DNA of 64,000 nucleotides, taken from contig NZ_JAIUJY010000001.1 of assembly GCF_020166105.1 (NCBI RefSeq), positions 62,001 through 126,000 of the forward strand, read 5' to 3'. A model generated the notes under the pieces. It ran no database searches, had not been told where the DNA came from, and worked only from the letters and a program-made list of their open reading frames with translations. Positions 35,205 through 48,528 of the stretch are shown piece after piece (the first letter of the stretch is position 1; every line of letters begins with the position of its first letter). The translations under genes were made by a program, and so were the position numbers. This stretch comes from Blastococcus sp. LR1 (GTDB taxonomy: Bacteria > Actinomycetota > Actinomycetes > Mycobacteriales > Geodermatophilaceae).

Positions 35205-35920
35205 CCGGCAATGGTAGGCGGGGCCGCCCCGCCTGCTTCGGGCAGCGCGGCACGCACGGCGGCGGCGACGTGCAGCGCCGTCGTCGGAAAGGTCGGGACG
35301 TCGACGTCGTCCGGGCCCAGGAGCAGCTCGATCTCGGTACAGCCGAGCACCACGCCCTGCGCCCCGCGGGCGACGAGCCGGTCCACCACGTCGGGGTAGG
35401 CGGTGCGCGACTCCTCGCGGACGACGCCGAGGACGAGCTCCTCGTAGATGACGCGGTGCACGAGCTCCCGGTCGGGCGCGTCCGGGACGAGCACCTCCAG
35501 CCCGGCGGCCTCCAGCCGCTCCACGAGGAAGGGCTGCTCCGTCGTGTAGCGGGTGCCGAGCAGGCCGATCCGGCCGAGACCCGCCGCGGTGATCGCCTAC
35601 GCGGTGGCGTTGCCGCTGTGCAGCAACGGCACGTCCAGCCTCTCGGTCACCGCATCGGCGACCACGTGCATGGTGTTGGTGCACAACATGACGAGGTCGG
35701 CACCGGCGACCTGCAGCGCACGGGCATCGGCGGCGAGGAGCTCACCGGCACGGACCCAGTCGCCGGCGGCCTGCAGCCGTGCGATCTCCGCGAAGTCCAC
35801 CGACAGCAGGACGCAGCGGTTCGGCCCCGTCCGGAGGCACGCCCCGAGCCTGCGAGGGGTGAGAGGGACGGGGTCCTTCTACTCCCAACTCATCCTGCCC
35901 AGCAACCCGATCGTCTTCAC
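35201..35920 (-). pseudogene. Aspartate/glutamate racemase family gene, disrupted
   Basis: The remnant begins at GTG 35920 with VKTIGLLGRMSWE and hits TAG at 35881-35879. After about 27 foreign codons in the same frame it resumes family sequence with VDFAEIARLQAAGDWVRAG and LVMLCTNTMHVVADAV (first catalytic Cys). A second TAG at 35599-35597 replaces an expected glutamate ([26 protein letters not shown]). It then runs to [13 protein letters not shown] (second Cys) and stops at 35201. Everything is in one frame. The foreign part coincides with a palindromic repeat (35823-35876). Start and stop positions of an ordinary racemase are kept, so the decay looks recent. Its stop overlaps the def start. 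Confidence 0.85.
35823..35876. repeat. Palindromic REP-like element inside the racemase pseudogene
   Basis: GGCCCCGTCC at 35823-35832 pairs with GGACGGGGTCC at 35866-35876 (one bulge), with a second small dyad CCCC...GGGG between (35843-35859). It replaces roughly the 28 codons that normally follow MSWE in this racemase family. Units of this kind, with GGGGTCCTT flanks, recur in Geodermatophilaceae genomes as far as I recall; no second full copy was noticed here. Confidence 0.6.
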
Positions 35921-35973
35921 GGCCGCGATCCTGGCACCGGCCCGGGCGGCCGTGGGCCGCCCGGGCGCGGAAG

Positions 35974-36648
35974 TCACTCGGAGAGCGTGACCGCCGACTT
36001 CGCGACCTCGAGGTGCTGCCCCAGGCCGTCGAGCATCGCGGCCCCCTCCGCGTCGTCCACCCCGACCTGGGCGGCGAACCCGGCGGCGTGGGCGGCGACG
36101 GTGCCCTGGAAGTCGACGCTGTCGCCCTCGGTGACCTGGTACGGGGACTCCCCCGCCTCGCCGGTGAGCTGGACCCACACCCGCTCGGTCTCCGACGTGC
36201 CGACCCAGAAGCCCTCGTCGGCGGGCACGGACAGCACCTGCACGGCGGTACCGGTCACCGGCTGTCCGGACAGCGCCGCGAGCGCCGCCGCGGCGTCCGC
36301 GCCGGCGGTCAGCGGGAGGACGGACTCGCCCTGCGCCGTCACGATCTGGCCGCTCCCATCGGCGGCCTCGCCGCCACCGGTCGAGGGGGACGCCGCCGTC
36401 GGGGACGAGGAGGAAGACGAGGACGAGGACGAGGAGCTGTCGCCGGAGCCACCGGACGTCGACGAGGCGGGGTCCCCGTCAGCGTCGTCGGAACCGCACT
36501 GGCTGAGCAGCAGCGCGGCGAGGACCAGGACCGCCAGCAGTGCTGCCCCCACGAGCAGGCCCCTGCGTCGTCCGCCTCCCCGGTTCCCCCCGCCGACGGG
36601 GGTGGCGCCGACGGGTCGGGCTGGTTCGGACGGACGTGCTGCAGTCAC
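35974..36648 (-). CDS. Membrane-anchored protein with serine-rich linker, unknown function
   Basis: A 224-residue protein. One membrane segment (GLLVGAALLAVLVLAALLLS, about residues 30-49) is followed by a low-complexity linker with an uninterrupted run of 12 serines near residue 70-81. The C-terminal domain (about 100-224) contains VLSVPADEGFWVGTSETERV and VWVQLTGEAGESPYQVTEGD, a beta-rich pattern possibly OB-fold. Cys51 after the membrane helix (SQCGSD) does not fit a lipobox convincingly. GTG 36648 is the start. The serine codons make an obvious purine/pyrimidine-biased tract in DNA at 36400-36440. No family recognised. Confidence 0.75.
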   Translation of the reverse strand: MTAARPSEPARPVGATPVGGGNRGGGRRRGLLVGAALLAVLVLAALLLSQCGSDDADGDPASSTSGGSGDSSSSSSSSSSSSPTAASPSTGGGEAADGSGQIVTAQGESVLPLTAGADAAAALAALSGQPVTGTAVQVLSVPADEGFWVGTSETERVWVQLTGEAGESPYQVTEGDSVDFQGTVAAHAAGFAAQVGVDDAEGAAMLDGLGQHLEVAKSAVTLSE

Positions 36649-36791
36649 TCGGGTACTCCTCGGATTCGATGATCACGTCGCCCGACAGGCCCCTCGGGGC
36701 CGCCGCCGCTCTCCGCGACGCCCGCCCCGACTCGGGGTCGCCGGTGCCCGTACCCGGGACGTCACCCGGCACACTTACAACGTAAACCGGC

Positions 36792-38750
36792 TCAGACGAG
36801 GTCGAGCGGGTCCAGCTGCACCCGGACGTGCTCGGGCGCCTTCTTGGCGCTGCGCACTCCCTGCACCTCGGTGAGCGCGTGCGCCAGCGCTGCGCCCTCC
36901 GTCCGCGGCACCCGCACCAGGTAGCGCTCCCGCTCCCCCTCCTGCCCGAGCCGCGGCCGCTCGGGCACCGGGCCGAGCAGGTCGGCGTGCTCGGGCAGCC
37001 GCAGCGCGGCGAGGAACTCCGCCAGCGCCGCCGGTGACGCCGAGAGCGAGGCGATCCGGGTCACCGGCGGGAAGCCGAGCTCGCGCCGGTCGGCGACCTC
37101 GCGCTCGGCCAGCCAGGCCGGGTCCCAGCGCACCAGCGCCTGGACGACGGGGTGCGCGGCGTCCGCGGCCACGATCACCTGCCCCCCGGCCGACGCCGGC
37201 CGCACGAGGGAGGCGGCGTTCAGCCAGCGCCGCATGGTCTCCTCCCCCGCCCGCAGGTCCGCGCGGCCCAGCAGGGCCCACGAGTCGAGCAGCAGTGCCG
37301 CGCCGTAGCCGCCCTCGGCCACCGGCTCGGCGCCAGGCGTGGCGACGACGAGCGCCGGCCCCGCGGGCACTGTGGCCAGCACGCCGGTGGTGCTCCCGGA
37401 CGTGCGGACGATGGCGCCGGGGAAGGCGCGCGCCAGCTCCTCGGCGGTGCGGCTCTCCCCGATGACGGCGGCGCGGAGCTTCGTGCCGTGGCAGTGCGGG
37501 CAGTCGAAGGTGGCGGCGGGCCGGGCGCACCAGCGGCAGGCGGGGATGCGGCTGCCCCCGGGCCCGGGCCGGGGCGAGATGCCCAGCGGCCCCGCGCAGT
37601 GCGCGCACCGGGCGGGCGCACGGCAGCGCGCGCAGGAGAGCGACGGCACGTAGCCCCGGCGCGGCACCTGCACGAGCACCGGGGCGCCGTCGGCCAGCGC
37701 CTTGCGTGCGGCGGTGTGCGCCAGCGACGGCAACCGCGCCGACCGCGCGGCCGGGTCGCGGGCCATCTCGAAGTCGTCACCCAGCGCCTGCACCCGGGGG
37801 GCCGCCGCGCGCAGGGCCGCACGGTCGGCGACCAGCTCGTGCGCCCAGCCGGACTCGACCAGGACCGCCCCCTCGGCGCTGCGGGTGGTCCCCGCCACCA
37901 CCGCGGCGCAGGAGTCCAGCCAGGCCCGCTGCACCAGGACGTCGCGGGCATGCGGATAGGGCGCGTGGTCGTCGGCGTGCAGGTCGTCGCCGTCGTCCCA
38001 GATCGCGACCAGGCCCAGGTCGCGCACCGGTGCGAACATGGCCGCCCGGGTGCCCAGCACCACCTGGGCGGCGCCGCGCGACGCGGCGAGGAACCGGCGG
38101 TAGCGCTTCTCCGGTGCGTCGTCGGCGCGCAGCACGGTGAACGAGTGCGCGGGCAGCAGCCGCACGGCCGCGGCGGTCAGCCGGTCCAGGTCCTTGCCAT
38201 CGGGGACGACGACGAGTGCGCCCCGCCGCCCGGAGAGCGCCGCCTGGCACAGCTCCACCAGCCGGGTGGGCCAGTCCTCCCCCGGCAGCGCCGTCCACAC
38301 CGCGCGGGCCGGCTTCCCCTCGGCCAGGGCGCCCAGCAGCGCGGCGCCGGCCGGATAGCTGGCGAAGCCGGCGGGGTCGGGCGCCTCCGGCAGCGCCTCG
38401 GGCGTGGGCGCCTCCCGCTTCTCCGCCGCCGCCCGGCGCGGGGGCAGCGCCAGCCGCAGGACGTCGCTGGCCGTCCCTGCGTACCGGTCGGCGACCGCCC
38501 GGACCACGCGGGCCACCTGCGGGGTGAGCACCGGTTCCCCGGACGGCACGTGCGACAGCGGTTGCAGGGTGCCGGCGAACTCGGTGGTGTCGGCCAGCTC
38601 CCAGATCACGCCGTCGACCAGCCGGCCGTGGAACCGGACCCGCACCCGGCAGCCGGGCTGCACCAGCTCGGCGAACTTCTCCGGGACGGCGTAGTCGAAC
38701 GGCCGGTCCAGATGCGCCAGCGGCACGTCGACGACGACCCGGGCCACCAT
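36792..38750 (-). CDS. priA: Primosomal protein N' (PriA), helicase-defective actinobacterial type
   Basis: A 652-residue PriA. The N-terminal DNA-binding domain is VARVVVDVPLAHLDRPFDYA with VRVRFHGRLVDGVIWELAD. The zinc-binding insert is intact: eight cysteines in CARCRAPARCAHC and CRWCARPAATFDCPHC. The normal Walker A position reads LPGEDWPTRLVELC without GKT, and the DEEH box is replaced by IWDDGDDLHAD. Loss of helicase motifs is known for mycobacterial PriA and is normal for this phylum, so it probably acts as a replication-restart loader rather than a helicase. ATG 38750 was chosen; no strong Shine-Dalgarno is visible. It is 50 bases downstream of metK. Confidence 0.93.
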   Translation of the reverse strand: MVARVVVDVPLAHLDRPFDYAVPEKFAELVQPGCRVRVRFHGRLVDGVIWELADTTEFAGTLQPLSHVPSGEPVLTPQVARVVRAVADRYAGTASDVLRLALPPRRAAAEKREAPTPEALPEAPDPAGFASYPAGAALLGALAEGKPARAVWTALPGEDWPTRLVELCQAALSGRRGALVVVPDGKDLDRLTAAAVRLLPAHSFTVLRADDAPEKRYRRFLAASRGAAQVVLGTRAAMFAPVRDLGLVAIWDDGDDLHADDHAPYPHARDVLVQRAWLDSCAAVVAGTTRSAEGAVLVESGWAHELVADRAALRAAAPRVQALGDDFEMARDPAARSARLPSLAHTAARKALADGAPVLVQVPRRGYVPSLSCARCRAPARCAHCAGPLGISPRPGPGGSRIPACRWCARPAATFDCPHCHGTKLRAAVIGESRTAEELARAFPGAIVRTSGSTTGVLATVPAGPALVVATPGAEPVAEGGYGAALLLDSWALLGRADLRAGEETMRRWLNAASLVRPASAGGQVIVAADAAHPVVQALVRWDPAWLAEREVADRRELGFPPVTRIASLSASPAALAEFLAALRLPEHADLLGPVPERPRLGQEGERERYLVRVPRTEGAALAHALTEVQGVRSAKKAPEHVRVQLDPLDLV

Positions 38751-38800
38751 CGGGCGGCCCGGGTCGTCGGATGGAGCGGGAGTGCTCAGCGGGTTCCGGC

Positions 38801-39994
<1,194 letters not shown>

Positions 39995-40120
39995 TCGGTA
40001 CTCCCTGGGGTGTCGGCGGGCACGGGTGGAGCTGGGGTGGGTCGGGTGGTCCGGCGCGAACGGCCGTACCGGGTGCGCACGTTACCGCCGGGATACGACG
40101 GCGGGTGCGACGGCGTGGTG

Positions 40121-41347
40121 TCAGCGCACCGGCGGGGCGCCGATCAGCGGGCTCACGGCGGTCCAGATCCCGGCGGCGACGGCGTCCTTGCCGCTCTCCG
40201 GCACCTCGGTGACCGAGCCGTCGGCGCCCAGCACGACGACCGCGTTGTCGCTCCGGCCGAACACCTGGCCGCCCGAGACGTCGTTCACCACGAGCAGGTC
40301 GCAACCCTTGCGGGCCAGCTTGGCGCGGGCGTGGTCGAGCACGCCGCCGTCGCCGTCGCCGGTCTCGGCGGCGAACCCGACCACCAGCTGCCCGGTGGGC
40401 CGCTTCGCGACAAGCTCGGCGAGCACGTCGGGGTTGCGTACGAGCGGAACCGAGTCCGGCTCGCTCGCCGACCCCTTCTTCATCTTGGTGGCGGCAACCT
40501 CGGCCGGCCGGAAGTCGGCGACCGCGGCGCTCATCACGACGACGTCGGCCTCTCCCGCCTCGGCCAGCATCGCCGTCCGCAGTTCCTCCGCGGTGCCGAC
40601 CGGCACGACGCGGACGCCGAAGGGCGCGGGGAGCTCGACGTTGGCGGCGACCAGGACGACGTCCGCGCCCCGGGCGGCGGCGACGCGGGCCAGCGACCAG
40701 CCCTGCTTGCCCGAGGAGCGGTTGCCCAGGTAGCGCACCGGGTCCAGGGGCTCCCGCGTGCCGCCGGCGCTGATGACCACCCGGCGACCGGTCAGGTCCT
40801 GGGCGAGCGCAGCGGCGCCGTGCTCCAGCACGACGGCCGCCAGGGCAGCGATGTCCGCGGGCTCGGGCAGCCGGCCCGGACCGGAGTCGGGCCCGGTCAG
40901 CCGGCCGACCGCGGGTGGCAGCACGATCGAGCCGCGCCGGCGCAGCGTCGCGACGTTGTCCTGAGTCGCGGGGTGCAGCCACATCTCGGTGTGCATCGCG
41001 GGCACGAAGACCACCGGGCAGTGCGCGGTGAGGAGCGTGGCGGTGAGCAGGTCGTCGGCCCGGCCCATCGCGGCGCGGGCGAGCAGGTCGGCCGTGGCCG
41101 GGGCGACGACGACGAGGTCGGCCTGCTGACCGATCCGAACGTGCGCGACCTCGGGGACGTCGGTCCAGACGTCGGTGCTGACGGGGTTGCCCGACAGCGC
41201 CTCGAAGGTGGCGGCGCCGACGAAGTGCAGCGCGCTCGGCGTGGGGACGACGCGGACGTCGTGCCCCGCCTCGGTGAACGCGCGCAGCAACAGCGCGGCC
41301 TTGTAGGCGGCGACGCCACCGCTGACGCCCAGCACGATGCGACTCAC
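40121..41347 (-). CDS. coaBC: Bifunctional phosphopantothenoylcysteine decarboxylase / ligase
   Basis: A 408-residue fusion catalysing two steps of coenzyme A synthesis. The flavoprotein decarboxylase half begins [20 protein letters not shown] and contains [20 protein letters not shown] and [14 protein letters not shown]. The ligase half, from about residue 190, has [59 protein letters not shown] and [15 protein letters not shown] 41347 has GAGGA upstream. A strong hairpin lies only 20 bases before the start, so expression must come from read-through or a promoter overlapping that hairpin. Confidence 0.96.
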   Translation of the reverse strand: MSRIVLGVSGGVAAYKAALLLRAFTEAGHDVRVVPTPSALHFVGAATFEALSGNPVSTDVWTDVPEVAHVRIGQQADLVVVAPATADLLARAAMGRADDLLTATLLTAHCPVVFVPAMHTEMWLHPATQDNVATLRRRGSIVLPPAVGRLTGPDSGPGRLPEPADIAALAAVVLEHGAAALAQDLTGRRVVISAGGTREPLDPVRYLGNRSSGKQGWSLARVAAARGADVVLVAANVELPAPFGVRVVPVGTAEELRTAMLAEAGEADVVVMSAAVADFRPAEVAATKMKKGSASEPDSVPLVRNPDVLAELVAKRPTGQLVVGFAAETGDGDGGVLDHARAKLARKGCDLLVVNDVSGGQVFGRSDNAVVVLGADGSVTEVPESGKDAVAAGIWTAVSPLIGAPPVR

Positions 41348-41366
41348 CGCGTCATCCTCCCAATAC

Positions 41367-41400
41367 GAGAAGGCGCCCGGCACAAGCCGGGCGCCTTCTC
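41367..41400 (-). terminator. Perfect 15-bp hairpin between rpoZ and coaBC
   Basis: Bases 41367-41381 pair completely with 41386-41400 around an ACAA loop. It begins 36 bases after the rpoZ stop and ends 20 bases before the coaBC start. It probably attenuates transcription of coaBC from the gmk-rpoZ transcript. Confidence 0.85.
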
Positions 41401-41435
41401 ATCACTTCTGGGGTGCCTCGGACGAGGCAGCCGGC

Positions 41436-41699
41436 CTAGTTCTCGCCGGCGGTGTGGGCCAGCAGGCCCTCGTTGATCTCGCGCAGCGCGATCGAGAGGG
41501 GCTTCTCCTGCGGAGCGGTGTCGACCAGCGGGCCGACGTACTCGAGCAGGCCCTCGGAGAGCTGGCTGTAGTAGGCGTTGATCTGACGCGCGCGCTTGGC
41601 GGCGAAGATGACCAGGCCGTACTTGCTGCTGGTGCGCTCGAGCAGCTCGTCGATCGGGGGGTTGGTGATGCCCTCGGGGGCGGGTGCAACTCCGGACAC
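41436..41699 (-). CDS. rpoZ: DNA-directed RNA polymerase omega subunit
   Basis: An 87-residue omega subunit that promotes RNA polymerase assembly. It has an N-terminal extension ([20 protein letters not shown]) and the core NKYxL-like segment [20 protein letters not shown], followed by [19 protein letters not shown]. The size is typical for actinobacteria. GTG 41699 is the start. It lies between gmk and coaBC, the conserved neighbourhood. Confidence 0.95.
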   Translation of the reverse strand: MSGVAPAPEGITNPPIDELLERTSSKYGLVIFAAKRARQINAYYSQLSEGLLEYVGPLVDTAPQEKPLSIALREINEGLLAHTAGEN

Positions 41700-41766
41700 G
41701 GGCGGGCGTGCTCCTCAGTCAATTCGGCGGGAGTGAGCGGGGCGGCGACGACCTTCCGCCGCCATC

Positions 41767-42366
41767 TCACTCGTGAGCGCCGGCCCCCTGGTGCAGGTCG
41801 GGCGACGGCGCAGTCAGCAATCCTACCAACTCATCGGCCGCGCGGGAAACGTCGTCGTTGACGACCACCACGTCGAACTCCCCGGAGGAGTCCAGCTCGG
41901 CCTGCGCGATGCGCAGGCGCTCGGACTGGACGTCGGCCGATTCCGATCCACGACCGGCCAGCCGGCTGACCAGATCGCCCCACGACGGCGGGGCCAGGAA
42001 GACCAGCTGCGCCTCCGGGGCGCGGGCCCGGACCTGACGGGCGCCCTGCAGCTCGATCTCCAGGAGCGCCGGGCGGCCGGAGGCCAGCTGCTCGCGGACC
42101 GGCGCGACCGGGGTGCCGTACCGGTTGCCGGCGTACTCGGCCCACTCCAGCAGGCCGTCGGTGGCGATCAGCTGGTCGAACTCGGCGTCGGTGAGGAAGT
42201 GGTAGTGGCCGCCGTGCACCTCACCGGGGCGGGGACGGCGGGTGGTCACCGACACCGAGACCCACACGTCCGGGTGCCGGCGGCGGACCTCGGCGACGAC
42301 GGTGCCCTTGCCGACCCCGGAGGGCCCGGAGAGCACTGTCAGTCGTGCCGGTGTTCCTGCTACCAC
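41767..42366 (-). CDS. gmk: Guanylate kinase
   Basis: A 199-residue nucleoside monophosphate kinase phosphorylating GMP. The P-loop is [16 protein letters not shown]-binding residues are in [20 protein letters not shown] and [19 protein letters not shown]; the lid region follows in LALEIELQG-like [20 protein letters not shown]. The C-terminal end is extended by about ten residues ([12 protein letters not shown]). GTG 42366 is the start, 42 bases after mihF. Confidence 0.96.
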   Translation of the reverse strand: MVAGTPARLTVLSGPSGVGKGTVVAEVRRRHPDVWVSVSVTTRRPRPGEVHGGHYHFLTDAEFDQLIATDGLLEWAEYAGNRYGTPVAPVREQLASGRPALLEIELQGARQVRARAPEAQLVFLAPPSWGDLVSRLAGRGSESADVQSERLRIAQAELDSSGEFDVVVVNDDVSRAADELVGLLTAPSPDLHQGAGAHE

Positions 42367-42408
42367 TCGTCGTCCTCGCCCGGTTCGTGCGTGCGTCGGC
42401 GGCCCGGG

Positions 42409-42735
42409 TCAGACGACCTGGTCGCCGCCGAACTCGGACTCCAGCGCACGGCGCTGGTTGGCGCCCAGACCCCGCACGCGGCGCGTCGGGGAGATCTCCA
42501 GGCGTTCCATGATCTTCGCAGCCCGGGCCTTGCCGACTCCCGGCAGGGACTCCAGGACGGCGGAGACGCGCATCTTGCCGATCACCTCGTCGGTCTCGCC
42601 CTGCTTGAGGACGTCCCCGACCGTCGCGCCCTTGCTCTTGAGCTGCTCGCGCAGCTCGGCGCGGGCCTTGCGGGCGGCGGCGGCCTTCTCCAGTGCTGCT
42701 GCGCGTTGTTCAGGTGAGAGGTCAGGCAGGGGCAT
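42409..42735 (-). CDS. mihF: Integration host factor, actinobacterial type
   Basis: A 108-residue nucleoid-associated protein. The conserved region MPLPDLSPEQRAAALEKAAA is followed by lysine/arginine-rich helices (ARKARAELREQLKSKG) and the helix-hairpin-helix-like LESLPGVGKARAAKIMERL and ISPTRRVRGLGANQRRAL. This is the mIHF family essential in mycobacteria and sIHF in Streptomyces, unrelated to the HU/IHF of E. coli. ATG 42735 was chosen; the frame is open to 42846 but that part lacks family sequence. It stands at the start of the mihF-gmk-rpoZ cluster after a 326-base spacer. Confidence 0.95.
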   Translation of the reverse strand: MPLPDLSPEQRAAALEKAAAARKARAELREQLKSKGATVGDVLKQGETDEVIGKMRVSAVLESLPGVGKARAAKIMERLEISPTRRVRGLGANQRRALESEFGGDQVV

Positions 42736-43061
42736 GGCGCAACCCAATCGTGTCGACGTCGGCCCGGGGGCCGACCGTGTTTTCGCTGGTACCGAGGACG
42801 TGCAACGTGCTTCCCGCAGCGTGTCCGTCTGGTGAGATCTGAGCAAATTCGCAGGTCACAGGCCCCGAGCCGACACCCTGTCGAGTGCGGCGTGTCGCCG
42901 TCCCTACGGAAGCCATAGCGGCAGTGACACAGCGTGATTCACCCTGTTCAGGGACGAACTCGCCCGGTTCGGTACCGGAACTGGATAGGTCACTCCGTCG
43001 GCGCAGAATTCTCGACACGCCCACGATCCGACACGCCGTAGGAGAAGCGCAGACGACGTGC
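42736..43061. other. Gene-free spacer between mihF and pyrF
   Basis: These 326 bases have no convincing coding sequence; minus-strand open frames here have no family resemblance. The region probably carries the mihF promoter and a leader. A run of G+C-poorer sequence lies at 42778-42850. I see no terminator for pyrF and no riboswitch-like structure that I can name. Confidence 0.6.
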
Positions 43062-43904
43062 TCAGGCGGCGAGCGCCTCGGCCCAGCGCTCGGCCGCGGC
43101 ACGCAGTGCGGCCCGGTCAGGACCCGCTCCGAGCACGTCGCGGGAGACGGTGGGGACGACGGCCGACGAGGCGCCGAACAGCCTGCGCAGGTCGCTCACG
43201 GTCCCGCCCTGCGCCCCCAGACCCGGGGCCAGCACCGGCCCGCCCAGACCGGCCAGGTCGACGTCGAGCTCGGAGAGCGTCGCGCCGACGACCACGCCGA
43301 AGGAGCCGGTGGTCGGGCCGAAGCGGCTCGCCTGGTCCTGCCCGTCATGGGTGTTCCAGCCGCGCACGGCATCGACGACGACCTGCGCCACCGACCGGTC
43401 CCCCACCACCGCGTGCTGCAGCGTGCCGGCGTCGGGGTTCGACGTGCGGGCCAGGACGAACAGGCCGCCCCCGAACTGCCGCGCCGTGTCCACCGCCGGC
43501 TGCAGGGAGCGCGGTCCGAGGTAGGGGCTGACCGTCATCGCGTCGACCGCGAGCGGGTGGTCGGGGCGCAGGTAGTCGGCGTAGGCGTCCATCGTGGAGC
43601 CGATGTCACCGCGCTTGGCGTCCAGGAGCACCAGCGCTCCGGCCGCGCGGGCTCGGGCGGTCGCCTCCTCGAGGACGGCGAGCCCGCGCGAGCCGTGCCG
43701 CTCGTAGAACGCCAGCTGCGGCTTCAGGACGGCGACGGTGCCGGCGAGGGCGTCGACGACGGCGTCGGTGAACCGCGCCAGCCCGTCGGCGTCGTCGGAG
43801 AGCCCCCAGGCCTCCAGCAGCGGCGCGTGCGGGTCGATGCCGACGCACAGCGGCCCGCGGGCCGCCACGGCGTCGGCGAGGCGCTGTCCGAACGGCTCGG
43901 TCAC
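43062..43904 (-). CDS. pyrF: Orotidine 5'-phosphate decarboxylase
   Basis: A 280-residue enzyme of the class 2 (mycobacterial, long) type that makes UMP in the last step of pyrimidine synthesis. It shows PLCVGIDPHAPLLEAWGLSD, VLKPQLAFYERHGSRGLAVL, the catalytic VLLDAKRGDIGSTMDAYADY with the D-x-K-x-x-D pattern, and LAPGLGAQGGTVSDL. GTG 43904 overlaps the pyrD stop (GTGA). It closes the pyr operon. Confidence 0.96.
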   Translation of the reverse strand: MTEPFGQRLADAVAARGPLCVGIDPHAPLLEAWGLSDDADGLARFTDAVVDALAGTVAVLKPQLAFYERHGSRGLAVLEEATARARAAGALVLLDAKRGDIGSTMDAYADYLRPDHPLAVDAMTVSPYLGPRSLQPAVDTARQFGGGLFVLARTSNPDAGTLQHAVVGDRSVAQVVVDAVRGWNTHDGQDQASRFGPTTGSFGVVVGATLSELDVDLAGLGGPVLAPGLGAQGGTVSDLRRLFGASSAVVPTVSRDVLGAGPDRAALRAAAERWAEALAA

Positions 43905-45231
43905 GGGTTCTCCAGGTCTCGGGGCAGGGTCTCTCCCAGCTCGGTGATGCACTTCCGCGCGAGGAGCGGGTCGGCGAACGCGCCGGCGGCGGACTGCACG
44001 GCGTCGGCGCCGGCGGCGAACAGCGCCTCGAACGACGCCGGATCGGTGACCCCGCCCATGGCGAGGACGTCGAAGCGCACGCCGCCGGACTGCCGCAGCG
44101 CGACCAGCCGCCGGGTGAAGTCCAGCGCCGGGTCGCGCACCGCGATGCCGGAGAGCCCGGCCAGCTCACGACCCGGGAACGTCGGGGTGCCGTCGCTGCG
44201 GCGCACGCGCGACTGGACCGTGTTGATCCCGGCGATCCCGTCGACCAGCGGGGCCAGCCGCGGCACGAGCGCGGCCAGGCGCTGCTCGTCGAGCCAGGAG
44301 AGCTTGGCGACCAGGGCGGTGCGGTCGTCCAGCTCGCGCCGCACGGCCTCGACGACGGCGACCGTCGCGTCGGGGTCGAGGCACAGCGGCGGCTTGACCC
44401 CGGCCGTGCTGAGCGTGTTCGGGCAGGACAGGTTGAGCTCCACCACCGTCGCTCCGGCCTCCTCCGCCATCCGCGCGGTGCGGGCGAAGTCCGCCGCGAG
44501 GTCGTCGCCCTCCCCCATCACGCTGACCAGGAGCAGCTGCTCCTCGCCCACGGCCGCCAGGGCCCGCGCGAGGTCGGCCATCCACTCCTCGGGCTCCGGA
44601 GAGGGGACGCCGAAGGAGTTGACGCTGCTCACCGCGGTGGAGCCCGGCGCGACCCAGTCCCACGGGTCTGCGACGACATCGGCCGCCGCCCCGGGCGCCA
44701 GGCTCGCGGTCTCCCGGGCGGCGAACGCCCAGTTGGGTTGCTCGTTCGGCGGGTGGGCGCGGCCGCGGACGGTCTTGTACGTCAGCACGTTCCAGCCGTT
44801 GGCGACGTTGTGCCGCACCCACGCCTCGCTGCCGTTGAGCACGCACGCGGGGATCCCGATCGGAAAGCCGATGGTGCGGCCGAGCAGCGTCCAGCGCCGC
44901 TCCGTGGTCGGCCGCTCGGACAGCCGGGGGCCGAGCGGGCGGGCCAGGTTCTCCCGGAAGGACCCCAGGACGTCGTACATCGGGCTGGGCACGCCGGAGA
45001 CGGCCAGCAGGTCGGCGTGCCCGGCGAAGTACAGGACCCTGGTCAGCAGTGGCAGGTCGCCGTCCCCCGCCTCGCCGGACGCGAGGCGCCCGGCGAGGCC
45101 GGTGACGTCAGCGGTCAGGCGGTCCAGCTCCGCCTGCGGGGGTCGCCCGAACCGGGTGACCCCCGCCTGGAACGCCGCGGGCAGCCCGTCGACCAGACCC
45201 CGGCCGACGAGCTCTTCCCGCAGCGGCTCGG

Positions 45232-45235
<4 letters not shown>
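43901..45235 (-). CDS. pyrD: Dihydroorotate dehydrogenase, class-1-like active site
   Basis: A 444-residue FMN TIM-barrel dehydrogenase in the pyr operon. FMN/substrate motifs are [82 protein letters not shown] and [20 protein letters not shown]. The loop LNLSCPN carries a cysteine, the catalytic base of class 1 enzymes, where class 2 (quinone-dependent, the usual actinobacterial PyrD) has serine. About 100 extra N-terminal residues precede the barrel. No PyrK electron-transfer gene is adjacent. The electron acceptor is unknown. Overlaps carB and pyrF by GTGA. Confidence 0.9.

Positions 45236-48527
<3,292 letters not shown>

Positions 48528-48528
<1 letters not shown>

Noticed and set aside
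36380-36450. Purine-rich GAGGACGAGG repeats as a possible regulatory or CRISPR-like repeat
   Set aside because: They are explained by serine codons of the linker in the protein at 35974-36648; there are no spacers or regular units.
36648-36791. Palindrome-like TTACAACGTAAA near 36775 as a regulator site
   Set aside because: It is short and lies at the 3' side of priA, away from any start codon it could control.
42736-43102. Minus-strand 126-codon open frame upstream of mihF
   Set aside because: It overlaps the pyrF 3' end and the mihF start, has no homology that I recognise and no ribosome-binding site.
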